Below are positions 8,689 to 16,933 of a stretch of 64,000 nt of DNA, piece after piece (the stretch's first letter is position 1; the number at the start of each line of letters is the position of its first letter). The position numbers were made by a program, and so were the translations under genes. Origin of the DNA: Bifidobacterium apri (GTDB lineage: Bacteria > Actinomycetota > Actinomycetes > Actinomycetales > Bifidobacteriaceae); NCBI RefSeq assembly GCF_009299485.1, contig NZ_WBSO01000010.1:26828-90827 (forward strand). The letters run 5' to 3'. The notes beneath the pieces are model-generated. The model had not been told where the DNA came from, did not search any database, and saw nothing but the letters and a program-made list of their open reading frames with translations.

Positions 8689-8918
8689 CTGCGTACATCC
8701 ATGATGTCGACACGCACTTTGTGGTCGGCGATGGCCTGCACAACCGTGCGGATCGCGTTGGCCGTGCGGCCTTTGCGACCGATGACACGGCCGATGTCCT
8801 CGGGGTTCACGCGCACGCGGAGCAATTCTCCTCGCGCGTTTTCGTGCGATTTGACGGAAACGTCGTCCGGGAAATCCACGATGTTCTTGATGAGGTGTTC
8901 AACAGCTTGGGCGAGCAT
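8685..8918 (-). CDS. khpA: KH-domain RNA-binding protein KhpA (YlqC family)
   Basis: A 77-residue single KH domain with the RNA-binding GxxG loop as GRKG (47-50) within VIGRKGRTANAIRTVV. The family (KhpA/YlqC) binds RNA widely and, in several Gram-positives, partners KhpB in control of cell division and envelope synthesis; no KhpB is seen here. It lies 1 bp after rpsP and overlaps rimM by 4 bp, so it is part of that operon. Length and position between rpsP and rimM are typical. Confidence 0.93.
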   Translation of the reverse strand: MLAQAVEHLIKNIVDFPDDVSVKSHENARGELLRVRVNPEDIGRVIGRKGRTANAIRTVVQAIADHKVRVDIMDVRR

Positions 8919-8919
8919 G

Positions 8920-9381
8920 TCACTCAGCCTTTTCCTCAGCCGGGGCTTCAGCAGTCTCGTCAGCCTTCTCGGCTTCAGCGGCGGCTTCGGCTTCAGCCTT
9001 AGCCTTGGCTTCGGCCTCAGACTTGGCGGCCTTCAGCTTCTGTGCCTGGGCTTCAGCGGCCTCGACACGAGCAGCGGCGTCCGGACCGGCTTCCGGGGTC
9101 TTCAGGGTGCCTTCAGCGCCCTCAATGCCCTTGAACTTCTGCCAGTCACCGGTGATCTTCAGCAGCTTGAGCACAGGCTCGGACGGCTGTGCGCCGACAC
9201 CCAGCCAGTACTGAGCGCGCTCGGAGTCAATCTGGATCAGCGAAGGCTGCTTGTTCGGATCATAGGTGCCGATCTCCTCGATGGAGCGGCCGTCGCGCTT
9301 GTTGCGCGAATCCATGATCACCACGCGGTAGTACGCGTAGAACTTCTTGCCCATGCGCTTCAGACGAATCTTGGTTGCCAA
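8920..9381 (-). CDS. rpsP: 30S ribosomal protein S16, TTG start, long acidic/Ala tail
   Basis: S16 is an early-binding protein of the 30S body. The conserved core begins (M)[19 protein letters not shown] and ends near residue 85. In this frame the codon before ATK is TTG at 9381, with AAGGAG 7 bp upstream, so I take TTG as the start; no ATG is suitably placed. The product is 153 residues against about 82 in E. coli. The surplus is a C-terminal tail from about residue 100 made mostly of Ala, Glu and Lys, probably a solvent-exposed helix; Ala/Glu-rich S16 tails occur in other actinobacteria. First gene of the rpsP, khpA, rimM operon. Confidence 0.95.
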   Translation of the reverse strand: MATKIRLKRMGKKFYAYYRVVIMDSRNKRDGRSIEEIGTYDPNKQPSLIQIDSERAQYWLGVGAQPSEPVLKLLKITGDWQKFKGIEGAEGTLKTPEAGPDAAARVEAAEAQAQKLKAAKSEAEAKAKAEAEAAAEAEKADETAEAPAEEKAE

Positions 9382-9501
9382 AATGGCTCTCCTTGTATTG
9401 GTAATGCGGGTTACAGCTTCGGTGTGGGGCACGGAAACCAAACCCACGTGTTCCTCATGACCGCGGAAAGAGAGGGCTCCGCGCCCATGAATAACTGAAC
9501 A

Positions 9502-9507
9502 AGTATA
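9502..9507 (-). promoter_or_regulatory. Candidate -10 box of the rpsP operon
   Basis: On the minus strand TATACT lies about 120 bp upstream of the rpsP start, in the context GCGCTATACTTGTTCAG. No good -35 box is seen 17 bp upstream. The leader it implies is about 110 nt long. Confidence 0.4.
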
Positions 9508-9564
9508 GCGCAATCCCCTCGATTTTCCCGCGTGTCGTGCGCAGTGCCCTCTCCTCTCCTCTCC

Positions 9565-9923
9565 CACAAACTGTCTACGCTGGAGAGGCTCTGGCCGTAA
9601 CCAGTTTGTGAGACATCCCAAACTAGTTACGCGAGGGAGGCCGTGGGCGTCACCAGTTTGTGTGGTTTCTCAAACTGTCTACGCTGAGGGGGCCGTTTGC
9701 GTCGCCAGTTTGTGAGACATCCCAAACTAGTTACGCTGAGGGGCGTGTTCGCGTAACCAGTTTGTGAGACATTCCAAACTGTCTACGCTGGGGAGGTCGT
9801 GGGCGTAACTGGTTTGTGTGGTATTACAAACTGGTGACGCTGAGGGGCGTGTTTGCGTAGCCGGTTTGTGAGACATCCCGAACTAGTTGCGCGAGGGAGG
9901 TCGTGGGCGTAGCCAGTTTGTGG
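9565..9923. repeat. Palindromic repeat family B: seven 52-bp units
   Basis: The word CAAACT (CGAACT once) that opens each unit starts at 9567, 9619, 9671, 9723, 9775, 9827 and 9879, an exact 52-bp period. A unit reads approximately CAAACTGGTTACGCTGAGG, a short centre, then GCGTAACCAGTTTG and a 6-9 nt linker such as TGAGACATCC; the arms are inverted repeats. Linkers alternate between two types, hinting at a 104-bp higher-order unit. It occupies most of 9382-9935, between rpsP and the EEP gene. Related units occur at 26549-26723 and 29014-29343. Confidence 0.85.
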
Positions 9924-9935
9924 AGGGAGGGGCGG

Positions 9936-11015
9936 TTACCGCACACTCAAGGTGACCAGCAGCGCCCGATGATCGGTGTCGCGCACGGTGATGGCTTGTG
10001 CCGAGTGGAAGACCACACCGCTGTTCGCCAACGCGTGATCAAGCTCGATACGAGGCCACGGCGTCCAAGAAGGGAACGTCAGCGTAGGACCATGCGCGAC
10101 ATCAAGGCTCGCATCATGCACGCCGGTGGCAAGCACATCACGCAAGCACCGGTGGTCAAGGCAGGCGTTCAGGTCCCCGAGTACGACCACAGGCTCCGGA
10201 CTGGTCGCGATGGCATCCAGCGCCCGCACCCCATACGACCATTCCCGGCATCCGCGCATCGGCGATTTCGTGTGCGCTGCGGCAACGGTGACGGCGCGTG
10301 CTGTGCTGCCGTCCGAGGTATCTTGTGCATCCACGCCGATGGTGACAGCGGGAACATCCGCGGCATGGATATTCAGAAAGGTCGCGGTGCGCGCCATCGG
10401 TTTCGCGCGTGACCAGATCGCGTTGAACCCGCCATTGTCGTCGGCATGCTGCGCGCCCTGCTGGCAGTAGGGCAGCAGCGTGTCCAAGCCCGCGTGCGAG
10501 AGCCGTTCGACGAGCTCGTCAGTGAGTTCTTCAAGCGCGAGCACATCGATATGCCGCTCCCGGACCAGACGCACGATGTCCTCGGCATCGGCACGCCCAT
10601 AGCGGCAGTTGAGCGTCATGGCATGGATGGGTTTGCCTGACTGGCGTGACACGGTGTCGCTTGTCCTGCCGTCCATGGCGATATCGGTCCTGGAATCCGC
10701 TGTGGAATCGGATGCAACATCATCGGGATGAGGTGTTTCGGACGGTTTACCGAACAGATGCCGGTAATACGGGGATTCGCCCGCAACCACCAGAACGAGC
10801 AGCACCGCATACAGTGCCGCACCCCACCAGCAGCCGAGCGCCGCCGACCAAGCCGCACCGACTACTGCCGGCACCCACAGATGCCGGTCGAGCGCGGTGC
10901 TGTATGGCATCGGCATATGCGCTTCAGCGGTCGCCGGCAGGAAGCGAAGCAGCCACCAAATCAGCAGCAAGACGGCGATTATCGTCAAAACAACGGTCAT
11001 TCGCATTCGCTCCAT
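9936..11015 (-). CDS. Membrane-anchored endonuclease/exonuclease/phosphatase-family protein
   Basis: A 359-residue protein with a hydrophobic N-terminal region (helices at about 7-24, 48-62 and 65-80), an acidic/Ser-rich linker, and a C-terminal EEP domain starting near residue 130. Metal-dependent catalytic motifs are visible: MTLNCRYG (Asn), ALEE (Glu), AAHTKSP (His), GDLNA (Asp-Leu-Asn) and TDHRALL (Asp-His). The domain probably faces outside, as in other actinobacterial proteins of this layout; the substrate could be a nucleic acid, phosphoinositide or other phosphoester and cannot be told. The family's UPF-like membrane part usually has three helices, which fits. Several in-frame starts exist (residues 1, 4 and 6). 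Confidence 0.85.
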   Translation of the reverse strand: MERMRMTVVLTIIAVLLLIWWLLRFLPATAEAHMPMPYSTALDRHLWVPAVVGAAWSAALGCWWGAALYAVLLVLVVAGESPYYRHLFGKPSETPHPDDVASDSTADSRTDIAMDGRTSDTVSRQSGKPIHAMTLNCRYGRADAEDIVRLVRERHIDVLALEELTDELVERLSHAGLDTLLPYCQQGAQHADDNGGFNAIWSRAKPMARTATFLNIHAADVPAVTIGVDAQDTSDGSTARAVTVAAAHTKSPMRGCREWSYGVRALDAIATSPEPVVVLGDLNACLDHRCLRDVLATGVHDASLDVAHGPTLTFPSWTPWPRIELDHALANSGVVFHSAQAITVRDTDHRALLVTLSVR

Positions 11016-11114
11016 TCACGGTTCCAGCTCCGCTGATACCTGTATTCGTCATACGTATTCGTCATACGTATGTGTCATATCTGTGAGGGGCATTATAGGC
11101 GAGATGATGCAAAG

Positions 11115-11147
11115 AGGCCCGCAAGCATCGCAAACGCTTGCGGGCCT
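11115..11147 (-). terminator. Hairpin terminator after ffh
   Basis: Perfect 12-bp arms AGGCCCGCAAGC (11115-11126) and GCTTGCGGGCCT (11136-11147) enclose a 9-nt loop. Read on the minus strand they are followed by CTTTGC. It lies about 65 bp downstream of the ffh stop. Confidence 0.75.
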
Positions 11148-11213
11148 TACACGATTGGCTGATTCGGCCATGGTTGCAGGTGTTGAACCGTCTGCAACCA
11201 GACTCAGCATGAC

Positions 11214-12854
11214 TCAGCCGAGAAGATCGCCCAATCCTTTGCCGAGATTCGGCGGCAAATCAGGCATGCCGTTCTCGCCCATCATCTCCTGCAACCCTGC
11301 AGGAAGCGCAGGATTCTGCGGTTTCTTGGCGAATGCGGAGCCACCGGAGCTCTTGCCGCCGCCGGCGAGCCGTTGACGCAATGCCTTCTCCTCGGCTTCG
11401 CGCTTCATCGGATTGCCGGACTTCGACCCTTTCTTCTTCTTGCCGCCCTTCTTGTTCTTCTTGCCGCCACCGGGACCGCCGAACCCAGGAATACCGCCCA
11501 TGCCGGCACGATTGGTCATGCGGCGCATCATCTTCGAAGCCTGCTCGAAGCGTTCCAACAGGCCATTGACTGCGGACACGGTGTTGCCGGAACCGTAGGC
11601 GATACGAGCGCGGCGGGAACCGTCGATGATCTTCGGGTTGCGACGCTCCTCCGGCGTCATCGAACGGATGATCGCCTCAGTGCGGTCGATTTCGTGCTCG
11701 TCAAGCTGCTCCAATGCCTGACGATGAGCCGCCATACCCGGAATCATGCCGAGCAGGTTCTTCATCGGGCCGAGTTTGCGCACCTGCTGCAATTGGTCAA
11801 GGAAGTCATCCAATCCGAAGGTGCCTTCGGACATCTTGGATGCCGCTTCGCGCGCCTGCTGCTCGTCGAACTGCTTTTGCGCCTGCTCGATAAGCGTGAG
11901 AATATCGCCCATATCGAGGATGCGCGATGCCATGCGATCCGGGTGGAAAACCTCGAAATCCTTGAGCCCTTCGCCGGTGGATGCGAACAGGATCGGCTTG
12001 CCGGTCACGCTTGCGACCGACAGGGCAGCGCCGCCGCGCGCATCGCCGTCAAGCTTGGACAGGACTACGCCGGTGAAGTCCACGCCTTCATCGAAGGCCT
12101 TGGCTGTTTTGACCGCGTCCTGGCCGATCATCGCGTCAATGACGAAGAGGATTTCGTCTGGATGTACGGCGTCGCGGATGTCGCGGGCCTGCTTCATCAG
12201 CTCGTCATCGACACCCAGACGGCCTGCAGTATCGATGATGACCACGTCATACAGCTTGCGCTTGGCGAATTCGACGGAATCGCGTGCGACCTTCACCGGA
12301 TCGCCCGTAGTCTGCCCGGGGGCTGCGACCGCTTCGCCGCCGTCGGACTGCACACCCTTTTCGGGGGCGAATACCGGCACGCCGGCGCGCTCGCCGACCA
12401 CCTGCAACTGGGTGACCGCGTTCGGCCGCTGCAAATCTGCGGCGACCAGCAACGGGGTGTGGCCGGCGTCCTTGAGCCAGTAGCCCAGTTTGCCGGCAAG
12501 CGTAGTCTTACCGGCGCCCTGAAGACCGGCGAGCATGATAATCGTCGGCGGGTTTTTCGCGAAATTCAGCGGTCGATCGACACCGGCGCCGAGAATCGAC
12601 GTCAGCTCCTCGTTGACGATCTTCACCACCTGTTGCGCTGGATTCAGCGCTTGCGAGACTTCCTCGCCGAGCGCACGCTCACGCACACGGCCGGTAAAGG
12701 AACGGACGACTTCCAGCGACACGTCGGCGTCGAGGAGCGCCCGGCGGATTTCACGGATCGTGCCGTCGATGTCCGCTTCGGAAAGCTTGCCCTTGCTCTT
12801 CAAATGCTTGAAGGCATTCGAGAGCCGGTCTGTCAAAGAACTAAATGCTGCCAT
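11214..12854 (-). CDS. ffh: Signal recognition particle protein Ffh (SRP54)
   Basis: Ffh with its 4.5S-type RNA targets nascent membrane and secretory proteins to FtsY and the Sec translocon. The 546-residue product has the N domain, the G domain with GLQGAGKTTLAGKL (G1), DTAGRLGVDDELM (G3) and LSKLDGDARGGAAL (G4/G5 region), and a Met-rich M domain ending in a Gly/Lys-rich stretch, GGPGGGKKNKKGGKKKKG, and NLGKGLGDLLG. A short Gly/Gln insertion (KGVQSDGGEAVAAPGQTTGD) sits between G2 and G3 and is seen in other bifidobacterial-type Ffh as far as I recall. The SRP RNA gene was not found in this window. Confidence 0.96.
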   Translation of the reverse strand: MAAFSSLTDRLSNAFKHLKSKGKLSEADIDGTIREIRRALLDADVSLEVVRSFTGRVRERALGEEVSQALNPAQQVVKIVNEELTSILGAGVDRPLNFAKNPPTIIMLAGLQGAGKTTLAGKLGYWLKDAGHTPLLVAADLQRPNAVTQLQVVGERAGVPVFAPEKGVQSDGGEAVAAPGQTTGDPVKVARDSVEFAKRKLYDVVIIDTAGRLGVDDELMKQARDIRDAVHPDEILFVIDAMIGQDAVKTAKAFDEGVDFTGVVLSKLDGDARGGAALSVASVTGKPILFASTGEGLKDFEVFHPDRMASRILDMGDILTLIEQAQKQFDEQQAREAASKMSEGTFGLDDFLDQLQQVRKLGPMKNLLGMIPGMAAHRQALEQLDEHEIDRTEAIIRSMTPEERRNPKIIDGSRRARIAYGSGNTVSAVNGLLERFEQASKMMRRMTNRAGMGGIPGFGGPGGGKKNKKGGKKKKGSKSGNPMKREAEEKALRQRLAGGGKSSGGSAFAKKPQNPALPAGLQEMMGENGMPDLPPNLGKGLGDLLG

Positions 12855-13226
12855 AATGCATTCCAGTCTAGCCGTTGCGCGGGAAAATCAACGACGCTGG
12901 CCGAGGTGACGGACAACCGCGGGAAATCGATTGTCGGCGCATTGCGTGAGCCCTGTGGAACGGGGGCCGGGAAGCCACCCGGTCCGCGCAATATACTGTG
13001 CAAAATACCGGGCATCGGCGGCGCATCCTGGCCGCTGGAATCGCCGGAGCCTACGAAATCGCCGGAGCCCACAGAGTCCCGGAGCCCATAGAATCCGCGG
13101 GCCCCTCGTCGAATACAGGCGCCCCGCCACAACGGTGTGCGCCCGGAGCGAACCTGCCTCCCGCGCCTTCGCTACGATGGCCATATAACCGAACACGCGT
13201 AACGACCCCAGCCCGAAGGAGGACCA
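12855..13226. other. Gene-free 372-bp gap between ffh and the CDF gene
   Basis: Divergent promoter region for ffh and the cation transporter. It holds short GC-rich near-repeats (CGCCGGAGCC, TCGCCGGAGCCC, TCCCGGAGCCC around 13030-13090). Open frames across it conflict with each other and with the start of the transporter gene, and I find no gene in it. Confidence 0.5.
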
Positions 13227-14213
13227 ATGAGCCATACTCCGGACCGAGCTCCAGCTTCCCAGACAGCACCACCGCGTCCACAGGCAGTGACGCCGGTGCA
13301 GCACAAGCGTGTGGAACGGCATGCGCTGGTCATCGGCATTGTCGTGAATGCGCTCTCCGCTGCCGTGGGGCTGATCGTGTTTTTCATCACCGGTCTCAAA
13401 GCGATGTTCCTCGACTCTGCGTTCACGTGGATCTCGGTCGTTTCCGGCATCGTGGCGGCGGTTCTCTCCACGCACAGCATGCGTACCAGTGAACGGTTCC
13501 CCAACGGAAAATTCGCGCTCGAACCGATGTACGCCATTATGAAAGCGCTGCTCACCTTATCGTTGCTGCTGTTTTCCGTAATGGATGTGACGCAGGAGGC
13601 GGTGGAGTATCTTCGGACCGGCGAAGGCGAGCCGGTGCAGGCCGGGCCTGTGGTGGTGTATGAGGCGATTGTCGTGTTCGCGTGTTTCGCGTTATACGGG
13701 TACTACCGACGCTGCAACCGGCGGCTCGGTTCGACAAGCACCATGCTCGCCGCGGAAACCAACAGCACGATGATCGACGGATTGATGTCCTTCGGCATCG
13801 GAGTGATGGCGTTGGTGCTGCTGCTTCTGCCACATGGCACGGTGCTCGAACCGTTGCGATACACCGGGGATTTCTTCATCACGGTGATTCTTGCGATTGC
13901 TACGATCCGTGAGCCGTTCCTCGTGCTCAAACAGGCGTTGATTGAGCTGATTGGCGGGGTGCACGACGACGAGACGATCGGTGATTTCGTTACGACACAG
14001 GCGCTCAGCGGGCTGCCGTCTGGCCTGGACCTGACGCGATGCGATGTGTTCAAAACGGGGATGAGCTTCACGGTCAACGTCCTGCTGACGGCTGCGGAAC
14101 CCCATGGAGGCAGTCAGACCAGTGTCGCTGATCTCATCGCCTACAAACATCGATTGGAGCGCTCGCTGACTTCCCAGCTGCATATTGTCGATGTGAATAT
14201 TGTCTTCGATTAG
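13227..14213 (+). CDS. Cation diffusion facilitator (CDF) family transporter
   Basis: A 328-residue inner membrane protein with about six hydrophobic helices between residues 35 and 225. It has the CDF hallmarks: helix II segment FLDSAFTWISVVSG and helix V segment AAETNSTMIDGLMSFGIG, each carrying the acidic and polar residues of the divalent metal site, and a C-terminal cytoplasmic domain with a C-terminal HIVDVNIVFD strand. CDF proteins exchange Zn2+, Fe2+, Mn2+ or Co2+ for protons. The A-site pattern here is FLDSA and ETNSTMID rather than HxxxD/HxxxD, so zinc specificity is not assured. ATG 13227 follows GAAGGAGGACCA, a strong ribosome-binding site. Confidence 0.86.
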   Translation: MSHTPDRAPASQTAPPRPQAVTPVQHKRVERHALVIGIVVNALSAAVGLIVFFITGLKAMFLDSAFTWISVVSGIVAAVLSTHSMRTSERFPNGKFALEPMYAIMKALLTLSLLLFSVMDVTQEAVEYLRTGEGEPVQAGPVVVYEAIVVFACFALYGYYRRCNRRLGSTSTMLAAETNSTMIDGLMSFGIGVMALVLLLLPHGTVLEPLRYTGDFFITVILAIATIREPFLVLKQALIELIGGVHDDETIGDFVTTQALSGLPSGLDLTRCDVFKTGMSFTVNVLLTAAEPHGGSQTSVADLIAYKHRLERSLTSQLHIVDVNIVFD

Positions 14214-14291
14214 AGCAAGGCACGCCTGACAGTGCCGGTACTCGGCCCACAGACGCTCGCTGACGGGTAATCGTCCGCAGCGTTTGAGGCG

Positions 14292-14326
14292 GGCGCGGGG
14301 AACATACCCGCAGGCAGCCCCGCGCC
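14292..14326. terminator. GC-rich hairpin between convergent CDF and cysS genes
   Basis: Arms GGCGCGGGG (14292-14300) and CCCCGCGCC (14318-14326) enclose a 17-nt loop, 32 bp from the cysS stop. There is no clear T tract, so its role as a terminator is uncertain. Confidence 0.4.
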
Positions 14327-14357
14327 ACATACAGCATGGCTTCGGTTATTTCATCGG

Positions 14358-16019
14358 TTATTTCAACGACCACGTGGAGCCGGTCGGGGCATCTTCGATG
14401 AGGATGCCGGCGGAGGTAAGCGAATCGCGAATCGCGTCGGCGGTGGCGAAATCCTTTGCCGCACGCGCCTCCTGACGGGCCTCGAGCTGCGCCGAAATCA
14501 GCGCATCAAGCGCCTTGCTCGCTTTGGAATCCTCGCTGTCGGCGGATGCGACGGCCCAAGGATCTGCCAACGGGTCAAGCCCCAAGGTGTCGAGCATCGC
14601 ACGCACCGCGACAAGTGTGGCGCGCACTTGGGCGCGGGTGGTGTCGTCCAAAGCGCCCTGGACTTGAGACAACACCGCGTTGCCATCGCGGATGGCGCTG
14701 AAAATCGCGGCGGTCGCGCCCGAGACATTGATGTCGTTGTTCATCGCGGCGACGAAGTCTTGCGGGAGGGCATCGGCACCGATGGCGCTGATTTCATCGC
14801 GTCCGGGCTGTTCGCCGAGGGCGGCGCCCGCACGGTCGATGAAGTTGCTCACACGCTCGTATGCGGCTTGCGCTTCGGTCAGCGTCTGGTCGGACCATTC
14901 GAGCATTGACCGGTATTGCACGGAACCGAGTGCGTACCGTACAACCCACGCGCTGTGTTCGGCAAGCACCGCCGGCACAGACAGCCCGTTGCCCAAGGAT
15001 TTGGACATTTTCTCGCCTTTGGCGGTCACCCACGCCGAATGCATCCAGCGGGCGGCGGAATTCCATCCCGCGGCACGGGTCTGCGCCATCTCGTTCTCAT
15101 GGTGCGGGAACCGCAGATCAAGCCCGCCGCCATGAATGTCGAAGGCCTCGCCCAAATACCGGTGGCTCATCGCTGAGCATTCGATATGCCAACCAGGACG
15201 TCCCACGCCGAACGGGGTCGCCCAGCGGGCATCCTGCGGATCGGTGGCTTTCGGCGCCTTCCACAGCGCGAAATCACGGGGGTCATGCTTGTCGGGGGAG
15301 GCGTCCGCCGGGTCGATCGGATTGTACTTGTCGTCGCCTGCCGCATCGACGCTCGGGCCCATGCGATCGGCGACCGCGGCCGCTTCATCCGTTTCGGCGA
15401 CACCCTGCTTCTGGTGAGTCAGTTCACCGTAATGCGGCCAGCTTGCCACGTCAAAATACACGTTGCCGGTGGGATTGCCTTCGGCATCGCGTACCACATA
15501 GGCATGCCCGTTGCGGATGATGTGCTCGATCAGTTCGACCATGTCGGGAATATGCCCGGTTGCGCGCGGTTCCACGGTCGGCGGCAGGACACCGAGTGTG
15601 TCGTAGGCGCGGGTGAATTCGCGTTCGTAATAGTAGGCGCGCGCCCACCACTGCTGGCCGGCGGCTGCGGCCTTGTCAAGGATTTTGTCATCGATATCGG
15701 TGACGTTGCGCACGAACGTCACGTCGTAGCCCAGACGCAACATCCAACGGCGGATGATGTCGAAGGCGACGGCGGCGCGGATATGCCCGATATGGGGGGA
15801 GCTTTGCACCGTAGCGCCACACACGTAGATCCCGACATGGCCAGGACGGATCGGCTTGAACGGCGACACGGCGTGTGAGGCGGTGTCGTACAGATTCAGT
15901 CCGGCGGCAGCGCCAGCGAGCTGATGCGCGCTGGAAATGTTGGAATTCTGCGGTTCTTCGACGTTTCCCATACCCATGAGCGTATTCGATTTGCCAGACA
16001 AAATCGGCCGAGTGTCCAC
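14358..16019 (-). CDS. cysS: Cysteinyl-tRNA synthetase
   Basis: A class I aminoacyl-tRNA synthetase that charges tRNA-Cys. It has the zinc-binding and HIGH region [17 protein letters not shown], the zinc-side motif [23 protein letters not shown] and KMSKSLGN of the second catalytic loop. A short acidic insertion after [18 protein letters not shown] separates two catalytic blocks. The longest frame starts at a GTG at 16019 (553 residues); an ATG at 15977 (MGMGN, 539 residues) is also possible, and neither has a good ribosome-binding site. Since a divergent gene starts within about 30 bp of the GTG, the inner ATG is attractive. Confidence 0.95.
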   Translation of the reverse strand: MDTRPILSGKSNTLMGMGNVEEPQNSNISSAHQLAGAAAGLNLYDTASHAVSPFKPIRPGHVGIYVCGATVQSSPHIGHIRAAVAFDIIRRWMLRLGYDVTFVRNVTDIDDKILDKAAAAGQQWWARAYYYEREFTRAYDTLGVLPPTVEPRATGHIPDMVELIEHIIRNGHAYVVRDAEGNPTGNVYFDVASWPHYGELTHQKQGVAETDEAAAVADRMGPSVDAAGDDKYNPIDPADASPDKHDPRDFALWKAPKATDPQDARWATPFGVGRPGWHIECSAMSHRYLGEAFDIHGGGLDLRFPHHENEMAQTRAAGWNSAARWMHSAWVTAKGEKMSKSLGNGLSVPAVLAEHSAWVVRYALGSVQYRSMLEWSDQTLTEAQAAYERVSNFIDRAGAALGEQPGRDEISAIGADALPQDFVAAMNNDINVSGATAAIFSAIRDGNAVLSQVQGALDDTTRAQVRATLVAVRAMLDTLGLDPLADPWAVASADSEDSKASKALDALISAQLEARQEARAAKDFATADAIRDSLTSAGILIEDAPTGSTWSLK

Positions 16020-16051
16020 ATGTTTACATGGGCGATGTCACAATGGTATGT

Positions 16052-16777
16052 ATGACGCAACCAGAAGTGCTTATCGTGCAGCATGTCCCGTGGGAGAAAC
16101 CGGGACGTATCTTGGATAGCCTTGAGGACTTGCAGATCCCGACGCAGACCGTCTGCATCGTCAAGGAGAAGAAACCGGATTTGCCGGATTTCAAGGAACT
16201 CGCGGGCGTCGTGATCATGGGCGGACCGATGGGCGCTCAAGACTATGACAAATACCCGGGGCTCAAGGCGGAGGAAAAGCTTGCGCGCGCAGCGGTCAGC
16301 GTCGGCAAGCCGGTGCTGGGCATCTGCCTGGGCCATCAGATCATCGCCGGAGCATTAGGTGCGAAACTCAGTCACGGCAAGGAACCGGAAATCGGGTTCG
16401 CCCCGATCAAGCGTGTGGACAAGCATGATTATTTCTCCATGTGGAGCAAGGAACTCAACGTCCTGCACTGGCACAACGATGTGGTCGGGCTGCCGGAGGG
16501 CGCCCAGCTGCTCGCACGGTCGGCGAATACGAAGAATCAGGCCTTCCGCGCAGGGTCTGCGCTGGGCTTGCAATTCCATCTGGAAGTCACGGCAACCCTG
16601 CTTGACGAATGGCTTGCGGAACCGACGATGACCGAAGGCATGAAGAAATCGCAGATCGCCAAGATCCGTGACGATTTCGCCGAATACGACCCGCAGTTGC
16701 AGCCGTTGGCCGACCAGGTCTTCTCCGGGTTCGCGGCACGGTGCAATACGTATATGCAGACGTTGCAGGCGCGCTGA
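16052..16777 (+). CDS. Class I glutamine amidotransferase-like protein
   Basis: A 241-residue cytoplasmic GATase1 domain with a complete catalytic triad: nucleophile Cys92 in GICLGHQ, and His176 and Glu178 in LQFHLEVT. It resembles the stand-alone GMP synthase-like amidotransferases (YfeJ/YLR126C type) that act on small molecules or conjugated glutamate; the substrate is unknown. I take the ATG giving MTQPEVLIVQHV. Upstream in-frame ATGs at 16028 and 16043 would leave almost no room for a promoter against divergent cysS. None has a clear ribosome-binding site, so the mRNA may be leaderless. Confidence 0.86.
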   Translation: MTQPEVLIVQHVPWEKPGRILDSLEDLQIPTQTVCIVKEKKPDLPDFKELAGVVIMGGPMGAQDYDKYPGLKAEEKLARAAVSVGKPVLGICLGHQIIAGALGAKLSHGKEPEIGFAPIKRVDKHDYFSMWSKELNVLHWHNDVVGLPEGAQLLARSANTKNQAFRAGSALGLQFHLEVTATLLDEWLAEPTMTEGMKKSQIAKIRDDFAEYDPQLQPLADQVFSGFAARCNTYMQTLQAR

Positions 16778-16933
16778 GATACCCGGGGTGGTCTCGGTCG
16801 TCCTCCGCATCTGTGACATGTGCCAGTCATCTGACGCAAATTGCGCATACGTCGGATGCCGCGACGGAACGTGGTCGTGTTGAGGCATCCACTGCCGTAG
16901 CCTGCCTATGCCGGGCGATACGATAGTGGCATT

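Noticed and set aside
9565..9923. CRISPR-like regular spacing
   Set aside because: Units are palindromes that repeat end to end with short constant linkers; there are no unique spacers of similar length, and no cas genes are in the window.
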